Below, in pieces: positions 1 through 8,417 of a DNA stretch of 64,000 nucleotides. The translations under genes were made by a program, and so were the position numbers. The stretch's first letter is position 1, and each line of letters starts with the position of its first letter. This DNA comes from Paenibacillus arenosi (lineage in GTDB: Bacteria > Bacillota > Bacilli > Paenibacillales > Paenibacillaceae): contig NZ_JACYTN010000001.1 of assembly GCF_014841135.1 (NCBI RefSeq), forward strand, positions 434,001-498,000. Direction: 5' to 3'. Below the pieces are notes generated by a model. That model searched no databases, was not told the DNA's origin, and saw nothing but the letters and a program-made list of their open reading frames with translations.

Positions 1-1967
1 AATATTTAGAAACAGCTGTCGAAACCGCACTTGGTGCGGCTTTACAGCATGTTGTCATGGAGAACGAAGCGGTTTCCCGTCAAGCGATTTCATTCTTGAA
101 GCAGCGTCAATTGGGACGAGCTACCTTCTTGCCATTGGATGTTATACGCAGCCGGACGATGCACGATACGGATCGTAGAATTGTTGATGGTCTTGATGGC
201 TTTGTAGGTATTGCTGCGGATCTTGTTCAGACGGATCGTGCATATAGTCAAGTTGTAGGTAGCTTGCTAGGTAATGTTGTTATTGCTGAAACATTGGAAG
301 ATGCGAACCGGATTGCAGCGAAGCTGAACTATCGTTATCGTGTAGTTACTCGTGAGGGTGATGTCGTTAATGCCGGCGGTTCCATGACCGGGGGAAGTTT
401 AAACAAGAAAAGTGCGAACTTGCTCGGACGTCAACGCCAACTTGAGCAGTTGGATGAAGAGATTCGTGGAGTTGATACTCAGCTTGAGAAACTTTCCGTA
501 TCTGTGAAGGAACTGAAGCAGCGTACAACGACATCCATTAAACGGATCGAGGACCTACGTGAGCAAGGCGAAGCGAAGCGTATGAATGAGCAGCAGCTTG
601 TTCATGAGATTGCTCAGCTGGAGAAAGAGGAACGTCAGCATGATACGTATGTAGAGGCTGAAGATCAAGAGCTATCGCTTGCAAATGAGGAAATGTCTAC
701 GCTCCAAGCGGGGCGTTTAACAGCTGAACAGCGTCTTGCTGAGCTTAAGGTTGAGGAAGATCGTTTGAATGTGGCGATCCAGTCGGCTGAACAGTCCCGC
801 CGCGCGAGCGAAACGGCCAAGGAGGAGCTCCAAGGTCAATTAACGGACTTGAAAGTATCGCAAGGAAAGCTAGATCAAGAGCTCTTCTCGCTTAGTGAGC
901 AGTTGAAGCGTTCTGAGCAGGAAGCGCATACGTACGAACAGGAATATTCACATCAGACTCAATTGCTTATTCAAGTTCAGATTGATCTGGAAACGGTTGA
1001 ACGAGAGTCTGGCAAGCAGACAGAAGACTTGAACCATTTCCATGTGAAGAAGCAAGAGGCGTCGAAGCAAATCGAGTTCAAGCGTGCAGATCGTGCAGCA
1101 CTTGTACAGCAACTTGATTTAGCTGAAAGTGAGACACGTGAGCAGCGTACAGAGCTGAAACAAACCGAAGAGGCAATGAGACAGACGGAAATTCAATCGA
1201 ATCGAATGGATGTCGAGTTGGAAAATCTGCTGCGTAAGCTGAGTGAAGAATATGAACTAAGTTATGAAATGGCGAAATTCCGCTATCCTGTCCCAGAAGA
1301 CATCCAAGCTGCGCAGCTCGAAGTGAAGGATTTGAAGCGTCAAATTCAAGCGCTTGGGGAAGTGAATCTGGGCGCGGTTGAGGAATTTGAACGTGTCAAT
1401 GAGCGCTACCAGTTCTTAAGTGAGCAGAAGAATGACCTTATTGAGGCAAAGACTACGCTGTATCAAGTTATTAAGGAAATGGACGATGAAATGTCCAAAC
1501 GTTTCAAGTCTACCTTTGATGAGATTCGCAAACAATTCGTAGTCGTATTTGCGAAATTGTTCGGCGGTGGCAGAGCTGATCTCGTTTTGCTGGAGCCTGA
1601 TCGAATTTTGGAGACGGGTATTGATATTGTGGCACAGCCACCAGGGAAGAAACTGCAAAACCTTCAACTGTTGTCCGGGGGAGAACGAGCATTGACGGCG
1701 ATGGCATTATTGTTTGCTATTTTACACGTGAAGCCAGTGCCGTTCTGCGTACTTGACGAAGTTGAGGCTGCTTTGGATGAAGCGAACGTGACTCGATTTG
1801 CACAATATTTACGTGAATTCTCGGAAGAAACGCAATTTATTATCGTTACTCATCGTAAAGGTACAATGGAAGAAGCAGACGTACTATATGGCGTGACGAT
1901 GGAAGAAGGCGGCGTATCGAAGCTAGTATCCGTGAAGCTGGAAGATGATGAAGCGCATATTGCATAG
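1..1967 (+). CDS. smc: Chromosome segregation SMC protein, C-terminal part (5' end outside window)
   Basis: SMC is the ATPase of the bacterial condensin, working with ScpA and ScpB to compact and resolve sister chromosomes. The reading frame is open from base 3, so the true start lies upstream; about 654 residues remain. The first ~130 residues are the second half of the hinge (SMTGGSL is visible), followed by ~350 residues of charged, glutamine-rich antiparallel coiled coil. The C-terminal head carries the ABC signature LSGGERALTA near base 1670 and the Walker B segment CVLDEVEAALDE near base 1747. Walker A belongs to the missing N-terminal half. The stop is 14 bases before ftsY, which has its own GGAGGAG site, so the two are probably co-transcribed as in other Bacillales. 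Confidence 0.96.
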   Translation, partial: YLETAVETALGAALQHVVMENEAVSRQAISFLKQRQLGRATFLPLDVIRSRTMHDTDRRIVDGLDGFVGIAADLVQTDRAYSQVVGSLLGNVVIAETLEDANRIAAKLNYRYRVVTREGDVVNAGGSMTGGSLNKKSANLLGRQRQLEQLDEEIRGVDTQLEKLSVSVKELKQRTTTSIKRIEDLREQGEAKRMNEQQLVHEIAQLEKEERQHDTYVEAEDQELSLANEEMSTLQAGRLTAEQRLAELKVEEDRLNVAIQSAEQSRRASETAKEELQGQLTDLKVSQGKLDQELFSLSEQLKRSEQEAHTYEQEYSHQTQLLIQVQIDLETVERESGKQTEDLNHFHVKKQEASKQIEFKRADRAALVQQLDLAESETREQRTELKQTEEAMRQTEIQSNRMDVELENLLRKLSEEYELSYEMAKFRYPVPEDIQAAQLEVKDLKRQIQALGEVNLGAVEEFERVNERYQFLSEQKNDLIEAKTTLYQVIKEMDDEMSKRFKSTFDEIRKQFVVVFAKLFGGGRADLVLLEPDRILETGIDIVAQPPGKKLQNLQLLSGGERALTAMALLFAILHVKPVPFCVLDEVEAALDEANVTRFAQYLREFSEETQFIIVTHRKGTMEEADVLYGVTMEEGGVSKLVSVKLEDDEAHIA

Positions 1968-1981
1968 AGCGGAGGAGAACG

Positions 1982-2989
1982 ATGAGTTTTTTTAAGAAGC
2001 TAAAAGAAAGTATCGCGAAAAAGACAGAAGCGGTAACATCGGTCTTTAAAGAAGGTTTGGAAAAAACACGTAAAGGATTGGTTGAAAAAGTAACTGATCT
2101 TATTACACGTCGCAAAAAAATTGACGAAGAGTTCTATGAAGAGCTTGAAGAGATTCTCATTGGAGCGGACGTTGGCGTCACTACGGTAATGAATCTTATC
2201 GAAGATCTACGTGCTGAAGTGCGTAAGCGCAAAATTGAGGAAGCAGCTGAGCTTCAGCCTGTGTTGTCTGAGAAGCTAATTGAATTACTTCGCGGCGATC
2301 AAAATAACGAGCTTCGTATGAGCCCGAACGGATTGACGGTTATCTTATTTGTTGGTGTTAATGGCGTAGGTAAGACAACGACGATCGGTAAGCTTGCACA
2401 TCGTTTCAAGCAAGAGGGTAAAAGCGTACTTATGGCAGCGGGGGATACATTCCGTGCTGGAGCGATCGAGCAGTTGGAAGTTTGGGGACAGCGTGTCGGC
2501 GTTGAGGTAATCAAGCAGCAAGCTGGTTCTGATCCGGCCGCTGTTATGTTCGATGCAGTACAAGCCGCGAAACAGCGCGGTGTCGATGTTCTTTTGTGCG
2601 ATACAGCAGGCCGCCTACAGAATAAATCGAACTTAATGGAAGAGCTGAACAAAATCTTCCGTGTTATCCAACGTGAAGTTCCTGATGCTCCGCATGAAGT
2701 GTTGATGGTATTGGATGCGACAACAGGTCAAAATGCGCTTTCACAAGCAAAATTGTTTGGTGAGAAGAGTGGTGTGACAGGGCTCGTATTGACGAAGCTA
2801 GATGGAACAGCAAAGGGTGGTATCGTTGTTGCCATTCGTCAAGAGCTGAACTTGCCAGTTAAGTTTGTTGGCCTTGGTGAGAAAATGGATGATCTGCAGC
2901 AATTTGACTCAGAGCAGTTTGTTCATGCGTTGTTTGCTGGTATCATTCAAGATCAAGAGAAGCAAGAAGAGCCAACAGAGCAGGTATAA
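1982..2989 (+). CDS. ftsY: Signal recognition particle receptor FtsY
   Basis: FtsY is the membrane-associated SRP receptor; its NG GTPase domain pairs with Ffh to deliver ribosome-nascent chain complexes to SecYEG. The 335-residue protein has a short lysine-rich amphipathic N-terminus (MSFFKKLKESI), a helical N domain to about residue 105, and a G domain with P-loop GVNGVGKTTTIGK, DTAGR and the TKLD specificity motif. It lacks the long acidic A domain of the E. coli protein, which is normal for Firmicutes. A GGAGGAG site lies just upstream of the ATG, and a strong terminator follows, ending the smc-ftsY transcript. Distinguished from Ffh by lack of an M domain. Confidence 0.97.
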   Translation: MSFFKKLKESIAKKTEAVTSVFKEGLEKTRKGLVEKVTDLITRRKKIDEEFYEELEEILIGADVGVTTVMNLIEDLRAEVRKRKIEEAAELQPVLSEKLIELLRGDQNNELRMSPNGLTVILFVGVNGVGKTTTIGKLAHRFKQEGKSVLMAAGDTFRAGAIEQLEVWGQRVGVEVIKQQAGSDPAAVMFDAVQAAKQRGVDVLLCDTAGRLQNKSNLMEELNKIFRVIQREVPDAPHEVLMVLDATTGQNALSQAKLFGEKSGVTGLVLTKLDGTAKGGIVVAIRQELNLPVKFVGLGEKMDDLQQFDSEQFVHALFAGIIQDQEKQEEPTEQV

Positions 2990-3021
2990 AAATATAGAGC
3001 CTTACAGGGCTAGAACAATAA

Positions 3022-3086
3022 AAGAAGCTAAACGCTCCTATGGGACAGTACCCATGTTAGACAGGGAGGTTTAGCTTCTTTTTTTA
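3022..3086 (+). terminator. Rho-independent terminator after ftsY
   Basis: A 12-bp stem (AAGAAGCTAAAC at 3022-3033 with GTTTAGCTTCTT at 3069-3080) continues directly into a T run. Further pairing is possible inside the loop. It separates ftsY from the convergent MFS gene. Confidence 0.88.
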
Positions 3087-3119
3087 TATGATAGAACGGG
3101 TAATGTTGTCGAGTAATTC

Positions 3120-4346
3120 TTACTTCACTTCATGCTGTAAAGCTGCTGTGTGATGTTTTTTTAAGGAAAACAAGAAGAACCCAATAAGGGATGAAATGGA
3201 ATACATGACGCCAGCAAGAATATAGACCATTTGCGCGCCCCACAAATCAGCAATTAACCCGGTAAATGCGATCGATAGGCCGAAGAGAAGTGTCCCTAAT
3301 GCACTTTTAGCTGCGTATAAGTTGGGCTGCTGATCAAGATCAACGTTTAGTTGGGTGTAAGTAAGTTGTGATACATCTCGCATTTGTGTGGCTGGGCCCA
3401 TGATGAATACGATAACAAGTGCTATCCAAGGAGTGGTTGTAAACGCGTAGGCGAACAACATGAGACAAAACATTACTGATCCTATAATCATAGATGGCAG
3501 CAATTGATTCTGCAGTTGTTTGGCTCTTTTCATAATAAGATAGGCTCCAAAAATAGAACCTGCATAATAAGCGGCATTAATATAGCCCCACCATGCTTCC
3601 GATTCGTTCAATACTTGTTGAACAAATAGCAGTGTGACGCCTCCTATCCAAATTCCGTTTGCTAGCCCCTCGATAATATCCATCGTTGTAATAATACGTA
3701 TGCGCGAATCGCGGAACAAAATTCCCCAGCCTGACCACATTGACTGTTTCTTAGCCGCTATGTCATTGACAGTAGAAGGAAGTGGGATGAACGCTAATAG
3801 TAATGCTGCTAATGATAGGATAACCGCACTTAACAACAGCACGTTGAAGGAGCCGAGCTGCTGAATCAATATTCCACCAACCGTCCATCCGAACATGGAA
3901 ACGAACTGTGTACCCATATTGACGATACTGTTTGATTTCGCCCGCTGCTCTTCTTTCACAAGTCTTGGATATAGAGCGGTTGTGGCCGCGTTCGCACAGC
4001 CTCGTGAGTAACCAGAGATTACATTGCTTATGTATGCAAAAAAAACAATGAGAGGTACCGAGTCGATATCTGCAAGCTGTAGCAGAACGACAAAGAAGAG
4101 TGAGACGATAATGTTTATAAATTGAAACCGTCGTAATACTGTTTCTACGGACCATCGCTTATACCATAGTGGCAGCGTAAGACCACTGCATAGGGCGGAT
4201 AATGAGCGAACAAGCGATATTCCCCCAGCTAATGCAGCTGAACCTGATAGTTGATATACGGCAGCAATCCAAGTCATCAGCCAAAGTGATGAAGCGAGTT
4301 CGGCAGCAGAGTGGTTAAACCACAATGCTTTGAATGACTTTCCCAT
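3120..4346 (-). CDS. Major facilitator superfamily transporter
   Basis: A 408-residue integral membrane protein with about twelve hydrophobic segments and the central basic loop typical of MFS carriers. The N-terminus (MGKSFKALWFNHSAAELAS) resembles the MFS group that includes macrolide-efflux-like and enterobactin-exporter-like proteins, but no motif fixes the substrate. The start chosen is the ATG at 4346 because a perfect GGAGGA lies 8 bases upstream; a longer frame to 4382 has no such site. It has its own promoter candidate (4395-4423) and is separated from the upstream tdk by a terminator, so it is probably monocistronic. Export of a drug or metabolite is an inference only. Confidence 0.85.
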   Translation of the reverse strand: MGKSFKALWFNHSAAELASSLWLMTWIAAVYQLSGSAALAGGISLVRSLSALCSGLTLPLWYKRWSVETVLRRFQFINIIVSLFFVVLLQLADIDSVPLIVFFAYISNVISGYSRGCANAATTALYPRLVKEEQRAKSNSIVNMGTQFVSMFGWTVGGILIQQLGSFNVLLLSAVILSLAALLLAFIPLPSTVNDIAAKKQSMWSGWGILFRDSRIRIITTMDIIEGLANGIWIGGVTLLFVQQVLNESEAWWGYINAAYYAGSIFGAYLIMKRAKQLQNQLLPSMIIGSVMFCLMLFAYAFTTTPWIALVIVFIMGPATQMRDVSQLTYTQLNVDLDQQPNLYAAKSALGTLLFGLSIAFTGLIADLWGAQMVYILAGVMYSISSLIGFFLFSLKKHHTAALQHEVK

Positions 4347-4394
4347 CCTATCTCCTCCAATATGTAAGTACTTTCTAAACAAAAATGTTTCATA

Positions 4395-4423
4395 ACTATA
4401 TCATGGAAAAAGATTCCTGTCCA
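4395..4423 (-). promoter_or_regulatory. Sigma-A type promoter for the MFS gene
   Basis: On the minus strand TGGACA (complement of 4418-4423) is separated by 17 bases from TATAGT (complement of 4395-4400), about 50 bases before the start at 4346. An imperfect inverted repeat CATGGA...TCCATG spans the spacer and could be an operator. Prediction by eye only. Confidence 0.5.
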
Positions 4424-4445
4424 TGTAGGTAATCTTATCGATAAC

Positions 4446-4485
4446 AAATAAAAAGCACTTTCCATCCGAATCGGATAAAAGTGCT
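4446..4485 (-). terminator. Rho-independent terminator after tdk
   Basis: On the minus strand AGCACTT pairs with AAGTGCT, with ATCCGA/TCGGAT pairing inside, and a T-rich tract follows. It lies 9 bases beyond the tdk stop codon and should insulate the MFS gene downstream. Confidence 0.75.
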
Positions 4486-4493
4486 CTTTCTCA

Positions 4494-5072
4494 TTACTCG
4501 TTTATTGGTGGCTGCTTATGGCAGCGACGACATACAGGGTAATAGCTGTCATTACCGCCAATTTGAATTTGTTCACCTGTATAAATAGGACGACCAGCCT
4601 CGTCTACTCTTAGATTCATTATAGCTTTACGTTCGCAGAACCAGCAGATAGTCTTCATTTCTTCGATTTTGTCTGCGTAGAGGAGCATGTAACGACTTCC
4701 TTCAAACAGCTCATTTTGAAAGTCATTCTTCAGCCCGAAGCCCATTACAGGAATGTGAAGCTCATCTACAATCTGGGTAAGTTGCATCACATGTTCATGC
4801 CCTAGAAATTGTACTTCATCAACTAAAATGCACGAAAGTGAATCGGCATGAGTGCGAACAATTTCCAATAGATTCGTATCTGGATGGATAGGTATCGCTT
4901 TGCGTCTTAAACCAATGCGAGACGATACAAATCCTACCTCATCTCGATTGTCGACTGCTGAGGTGAAAATGAGTACTGATTTGTTCTGCTCCTCATAGTT
5001 GTGTGCAACTTTTAAAATTTCGATGGATTTTCCACTGTTCATGGCACCGTAGCGAAAAAATAATTGAGCCAA
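4494..5072 (-). CDS. tdk: Thymidine kinase (type II)
   Basis: Phosphorylates thymidine (and deoxyuridine) with ATP in the pyrimidine salvage pathway. The protein shows the type II kinase pattern: P-loop GAMNSGKS close to the N-terminus, the DEVQFLG segment with the catalytic glutamate, and two cysteine pairs of the zinc-binding lasso region (CWFC and CRRCH). The start is taken as the TTG at 5072, giving the usual N-terminus (M)[15 protein letters not shown] and 192 residues, with GGGAG seven bases upstream; the frame stays open to an ATG at 5108, but that would add residues not seen in the family. It sits between two unrelated minus-strand genes with a terminator on each side, so it is likely monocistronic. 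Confidence 0.94.
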   Translation of the reverse strand: MAQLFFRYGAMNSGKSIEILKVAHNYEEQNKSVLIFTSAVDNRDEVGFVSSRIGLRRKAIPIHPDTNLLEIVRTHADSLSCILVDEVQFLGHEHVMQLTQIVDELHIPVMGFGLKNDFQNELFEGSRYMLLYADKIEEMKTICWFCERKAIMNLRVDEAGRPIYTGEQIQIGGNDSYYPVCRRCHKQPPINE

Positions 5073-5143
5073 ACTAGCCACTCCCGTTCTTTCTAAATAT
5101 CGAATCACATCATAACATATCTGAAGTCAGACGTATAGGAAGA

Positions 5144-5173
5144 GGAAAAAGACACCTGTCTTTGCAAGTGTCT
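5144..5173 (-). terminator. Probable terminator after the MerR-family gene
   Basis: On the minus strand AGACAC (complement of 5168-5173) pairs with GTGTCT (complement of 5150-5155) and runs into TTTTTCC. It is a short stem, so moderate confidence. Confidence 0.55.
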
Positions 5174-5214
5174 ACCTAAAAGAGAATGCTATGGAATTAA
5201 ATCAGCTTACATCA

Positions 5215-5967
5215 TCAAATGTTCTGTTGGTGCTGTGTTATAAAAATAAGCATTGCTTGACGTAGAAAGTGGGCTAGCTGTGGATGGATAAGATCGTAAT
5301 AGGAACGAAATTGTTCCTCGTTCACGTACAGATCGGCAAGCTTGGCATATCCCTCCGGTGTAGTAAGGTACATGTGACTTACCCATGCGTAGTGGTGTCC
5401 AATCAGCCGCTGCACTTGTTCATCTTCGGGCTGAATACCAGCTTCAAGTAGTTGTGCGATGAGGCAGGCTAGCCTTTCATCATGCAGACCATTATCTTGT
5501 ATCGATATTGAATCAGTTGAAGCATGCATGGTAAGTTGTCCTGCTTTGTCATACCGTTCTTTTAATTCCTTCACATAGCGATTCTGCTTCCCGTTGTCGA
5601 AGCCAGCGAAGCGCTGCTGCTCAGTCAAATCACATTCCCCACGTAAGTTGGCGATGGTACGATCCAACGTCTTGATTAGTGTATGAAGTCTATTTACTTT
5701 GCTTAATAGTAATTGGCGATGGTGCTGTAATGCTTCTGCTTGATTAAAAGTATCTCGCTTTATCATTTCATGAATATCAGCAAGTGGCAGATCAAGTTCA
5801 CGGAAGAACAGTATATGCTGAAGCTTAATAAGCTGCTCTTGTTCGTAGTAGCGGTATCCGTTATCCCCATAGTATGCAGGCTTGAGGAGGTCGATTTGAT
5901 CGTAATACCTGAGTGTGCGAACACTCACGCCTGAAATTTCTGCTACGTCTTGAACTGTATAGGGCAC
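5215..5967 (-). CDS. MerR-family transcription regulator with TipAS-like effector domain
   Basis: A 250-residue regulator. Residues 1-70 form the MerR winged helix (YTVQDVAEISGVSVRTLRYYD), residues ~75-115 the dimerisation coiled coil, and residues ~125-245 a helical domain resembling the TipAS drug-binding domain (as in TipA and Mta). Such proteins bind 19-bp-spaced promoters and activate them when a ligand is bound; cognate targets are often multidrug exporters and the regulator itself. The start is the GTG at 5967, set by the conserved N-terminus; its ribosome site is weak (GGTG), which would fit translational dependence on upstream reading. A promoter with a 19-base spacer and central dyad lies upstream on the same strand (6352-6382), suggesting autoregulation. 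The ligand is unknown; the nearby MFS gene is a possible but unproven target. Confidence 0.88.
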   Translation of the reverse strand: MPYTVQDVAEISGVSVRTLRYYDQIDLLKPAYYGDNGYRYYEQEQLIKLQHILFFRELDLPLADIHEMIKRDTFNQAEALQHHRQLLLSKVNRLHTLIKTLDRTIANLRGECDLTEQQRFAGFDNGKQNRYVKELKERYDKAGQLTMHASTDSISIQDNGLHDERLACLIAQLLEAGIQPEDEQVQRLIGHHYAWVSHMYLTTPEGYAKLADLYVNEEQFRSYYDLIHPQLAHFLRQAMLIFITQHQQNI

Positions 5968-6116
5968 AGTGGCACCGATGTCAAAAGGATTGTAAGAGGT
6001 GTTCGTATTGTGGCTCTATATAGCCTTGTGAATCTATGACTGTCATTTGATTGTTATCATTCTATGATGTAGTCCGTTATACCTAGATAGTGTTGTCTGA
6101 GCTATATAGGATTGTA

Positions 6117-6197
6117 TTAGAAAACGAGCCAATCAATTGACGTTCTCACCTCTACAATGTTGCATGCTTTGACAAAGCGGCTTCCCTCCTTATTCAT
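6117..6197 (-). CDS. Possible mini-gene (26 codons) overlapping the upstream mini-gene
   Basis: A 26-residue frame (starts MNKEGSRF, ends DWLVF) whose ATG overlaps the TGA of the preceding mini-gene as ATGA, the usual sign of translational coupling. It is too short to be judged by composition, has no ribosome site of its own in the right place, and matches no family I know. It may be a chance frame, or part of the leader of the MerR-family gene that follows 149 bases later on the same strand. Confidence 0.22.
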   Translation of the reverse strand: MNKEGSRFVKACNIVEVRTSIDWLVF

Positions 6198-6328
6198 GTC
6201 GTATTTCTGAGATAGTCTGCGCTGCAATCTGCGCAATTGGTTCTCAGCTTGCCTTGGTGCTCAATTGGCAACCATTCTAGATGTAGTGGCCTGGTGGTTT
6301 CTTGGGGTGCCTGCTCCTTTTCTTGCAT
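6194..6328 (-). CDS. Small unknown protein (44 aa) behind a MerR-type promoter
   Basis: A 44-residue reading frame: MQEKEQAPQE at the start, a central HLEWLPIEHQGKL stretch and a CADC cysteine pair near the C-terminus. It has one of the best ribosome sites in the window (AAGGAGGAG eight bases before the ATG), and the ATG lies about 17 bases after the start point predicted from the 19-base-spaced promoter at 6352-6382. Both facts suggest that it is really translated. It leads a minus-strand unit with a possible coupled mini-gene and the TipA-type regulator. No family is recognised; a small effector, zinc-binding peptide or regulatory leader peptide are all possible. Confidence 0.5.
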   Translation of the reverse strand: MQEKEQAPQETTRPLHLEWLPIEHQGKLRTNCADCSADYLRNTT

Positions 6329-6351
6329 TTGTCGCTCCTCCTTCTACTACC

Positions 6352-6382
6352 ACTGTAAGGGATGACGTGGCGTCACAGTCAA
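6352..6382 (-). promoter_or_regulatory. MerR-type promoter with 19-base spacer and central dyad
   Basis: On the minus strand TTGACT (complement of 6377-6382) and TACAGT (complement of 6352-6357) are separated by exactly 19 bases, the over-long spacing typical of MerR-activated promoters. The spacer contains the perfect dyad TGACG-CCA-CGTCA (6363-6375) within two bases of its centre. The unit it would drive ends with a MerR/TipAS-like regulator, so this is probably its own operator-promoter. Confidence 0.55.
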
Positions 6383-6480
6383 GCATTATTTCTTAGAATT
6401 TACAATTGCCTCTATTACACGTTGAACATCTAAAAAATATCCAGAATCAAGAAGAAAAACGACACTTTTATCACTTATTT

Positions 6481-6526
6481 ATAGGTATTTATACCTATAG
6501 TTACTACCTATTAGCTCTACTATAAT
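6481..6526 (+). promoter_or_regulatory. Palindrome and -10 element upstream of the first chitinase gene
   Basis: A perfect palindrome ATAGGTAT-TT-ATACCTAT (6481-6498) is followed by a consensus -10 TATAAT (6521-6526) with no recognisable -35. The palindrome centre would lie about 43 bases before the predicted start point, the place of an activator that replaces the -35 contact. ACCTAT is repeated at 6506-6511. The binding protein is unknown. The rest of the region, 6383-6480, shows nothing else identifiable. Confidence 0.4.
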
Positions 6527-6567
6527 AGAGTAGTGTTACCATAATTCCATAAAAAGGAGGATTTATC

Positions 6568-8220
6568 ATGAAACAGAAGTATCCGTTCTCACGTTCCTTC
6601 CTACTTCGCACGCTGACTGCTGCAATAAGCGTATCTATGCTTGCATCGGGCACTGCTGCATTTGCTGCAACCGCGCCTTTGGCACAATCTGCATCTGCTC
6701 AAATAGCAAATGCACCTGCACCATGGTCAGCGACTCAAGCTTATACGGCTGGTTCGCGAGTCAGCTACAACGGCCAAGTATTCGAAGCCAAATGGTGGAC
6801 ACAAGGCGAGACACCAAATGCTTCGAATCAATGGGGCGCATGGAAAGTTGTTAGTGGAGGCGGCCAAAATGACACAATTGCTCCTACTGCACCAACGAAT
6901 GTCGCTTCACCTTCTCAATCTGCCACTTCTATTACTCTCAATTGGAATGCTTCCACTGATAATGTAGGCGTAACAGCGTATGATATCTACCGCAACAATG
7001 TTAAGGCCGGAACAGCGACTACAACTACTTTTACAGACACTGGTTTGCAAGCGTTAACATCTTACTCCTATAAGGTTAGAGCCCTTGATGCAGCAGGTAA
7101 TTTCGCTGATTCTACTGCTTTAACGGTGAGCACATCAAATGTTCCTATTCCTGGTGACGATCTCACAGTTGGTCAAAGTCGCGTATTGACTGATGCACAA
7201 GTTCAAAGCACTTGGGGCGGCATTGATCCTCAGTATGGACCTGATTTGGCTGTACAAGCAGTACAATCGATATTGCCCAAAGCAGAGTTTGAACTTTTGT
7301 TCCCAATGCGTATCGGTACAGCTGAATGGCACAACTTCGCAAAAACAAAAGATTACTATAAACCGAACCAAGCAGATTACTACTCCTATGACAACCTCAT
7401 CGCTGCTGTGCGTGACGTAGCTAATATCAAGTACAAGATTGTATACCGCGAAGGCAGCACTTGGACACATCAAATATTCCGCTTAGATAAAGCCGCTAAG
7501 AAAGAGACACTTCTCTATGAAGAGAAAGACTTCAATTCAGAATGGAACCGTAATAAGGCCAAAATTCCTTATATAACTGATTTCGGTACATTCTTAAAGG
7601 AAGGCACGGAAAATAACAAGAAGCGTGAGCTAGCAGCATTCTTGGCTAACATTTCGCATGAAACAGGAGGAGGATGGGCGACAGCACCAGGCGGAGAACT
7701 TCGCTGGGCACTGTTCTGGAATGAAGAAATGGCTTATATCAATCAACCAGGGAGGGTCGGTTACGTAGCTGCAAGTACAGATTACCCGGCTGTAGCAGGG
7801 AAATCTTATCATGGACGTGGTCCAATGCAATTGAGCTGGAACTATAACTATGGTCTTATCGGATCTATTATTTTTGGTGACAAAAATGTCCTACTTCAAA
7901 ATCCTGAAATGATAACAAATGAAGGCAAGCTTGGCTTCATGACAGCTATTTTGTTCTGGATGACGCCACAAAGTCCTAAGCCGTCTAACCATGACATTAT
8001 TGTTGGTAACTATGTACCTACAGCTGCACAGTTGGCTAAAGGCTTAGTTCCTGGCTTTGGCGCTACAATTATGGTAATTAACGGTGGATTGGAAGGCAAT
8101 AAAGACGAGACTGACTATCGTGTTAAGCGTCGTGTTGCTCATTACCGTGACATTACGACTAGAGTTGGTGCAAACATACAAGGTGAGAAGTTAGATACTC
8201 TTGGCATGCAGCCGTTCTAA
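6568..8220 (+). CDS. Secreted GH19 chitinase with chitin-binding and fibronectin III domains
   Basis: A 550-residue secreted endochitinase. A Sec signal peptide covers residues 1-33 (cleavage after AFA). A CBM5/12 chitin-binding module follows at ~51-95 with the aromatic surface AKWWTQGE, then a fibronectin type III domain (~105-190) and a GH19 catalytic domain (~200-550). Catalysis-related signatures are HETGGGW (Glu365 the likely general acid), the following FWNEE segment, and YHGRGPMQLSWNYNYG. The enzyme should cleave beta-1,4-N-acetylglucosamine chains of fungal walls or insect and crustacean chitin by an inverting mechanism. An AAAAGGAGG site precedes the ATG. A paralogue follows 197 bases later with no clear terminator between, so the two may be co-expressed. 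Confidence 0.93.
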   Translation: MKQKYPFSRSFLLRTLTAAISVSMLASGTAAFAATAPLAQSASAQIANAPAPWSATQAYTAGSRVSYNGQVFEAKWWTQGETPNASNQWGAWKVVSGGGQNDTIAPTAPTNVASPSQSATSITLNWNASTDNVGVTAYDIYRNNVKAGTATTTTFTDTGLQALTSYSYKVRALDAAGNFADSTALTVSTSNVPIPGDDLTVGQSRVLTDAQVQSTWGGIDPQYGPDLAVQAVQSILPKAEFELLFPMRIGTAEWHNFAKTKDYYKPNQADYYSYDNLIAAVRDVANIKYKIVYREGSTWTHQIFRLDKAAKKETLLYEEKDFNSEWNRNKAKIPYITDFGTFLKEGTENNKKRELAAFLANISHETGGGWATAPGGELRWALFWNEEMAYINQPGRVGYVAASTDYPAVAGKSYHGRGPMQLSWNYNYGLIGSIIFGDKNVLLQNPEMITNEGKLGFMTAILFWMTPQSPKPSNHDIIVGNYVPTAAQLAKGLVPGFGATIMVINGGLEGNKDETDYRVKRRVAHYRDITTRVGANIQGEKLDTLGMQPF

Positions 8221-8417
8221 TAATCGAAGTGCGTCTGTGTTTATTGTAATAGATATAGTTAAGTAACTCTGAAAATGAGTATGGATAGGAATGGAGATAG
8301 AAATGTTGGTTTGAAGTGATAGTAGGCATGAAGACACGCATAATCATATACAGTCGTATTCGTTCACGAAACTGCAAGGTTGTAAATTAGTATGTACGTT
8401 TTGGGGGAGGTATATTA

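Noticed and set aside
5955-5988. TTGACA-17-TATACA promoter on the minus strand overlapping the start of the MerR-family gene
   Set aside because: Transcription would begin inside the first codons of the regulator, which are conserved; a start further on would lose the DNA-binding helix. Probably coincidence.
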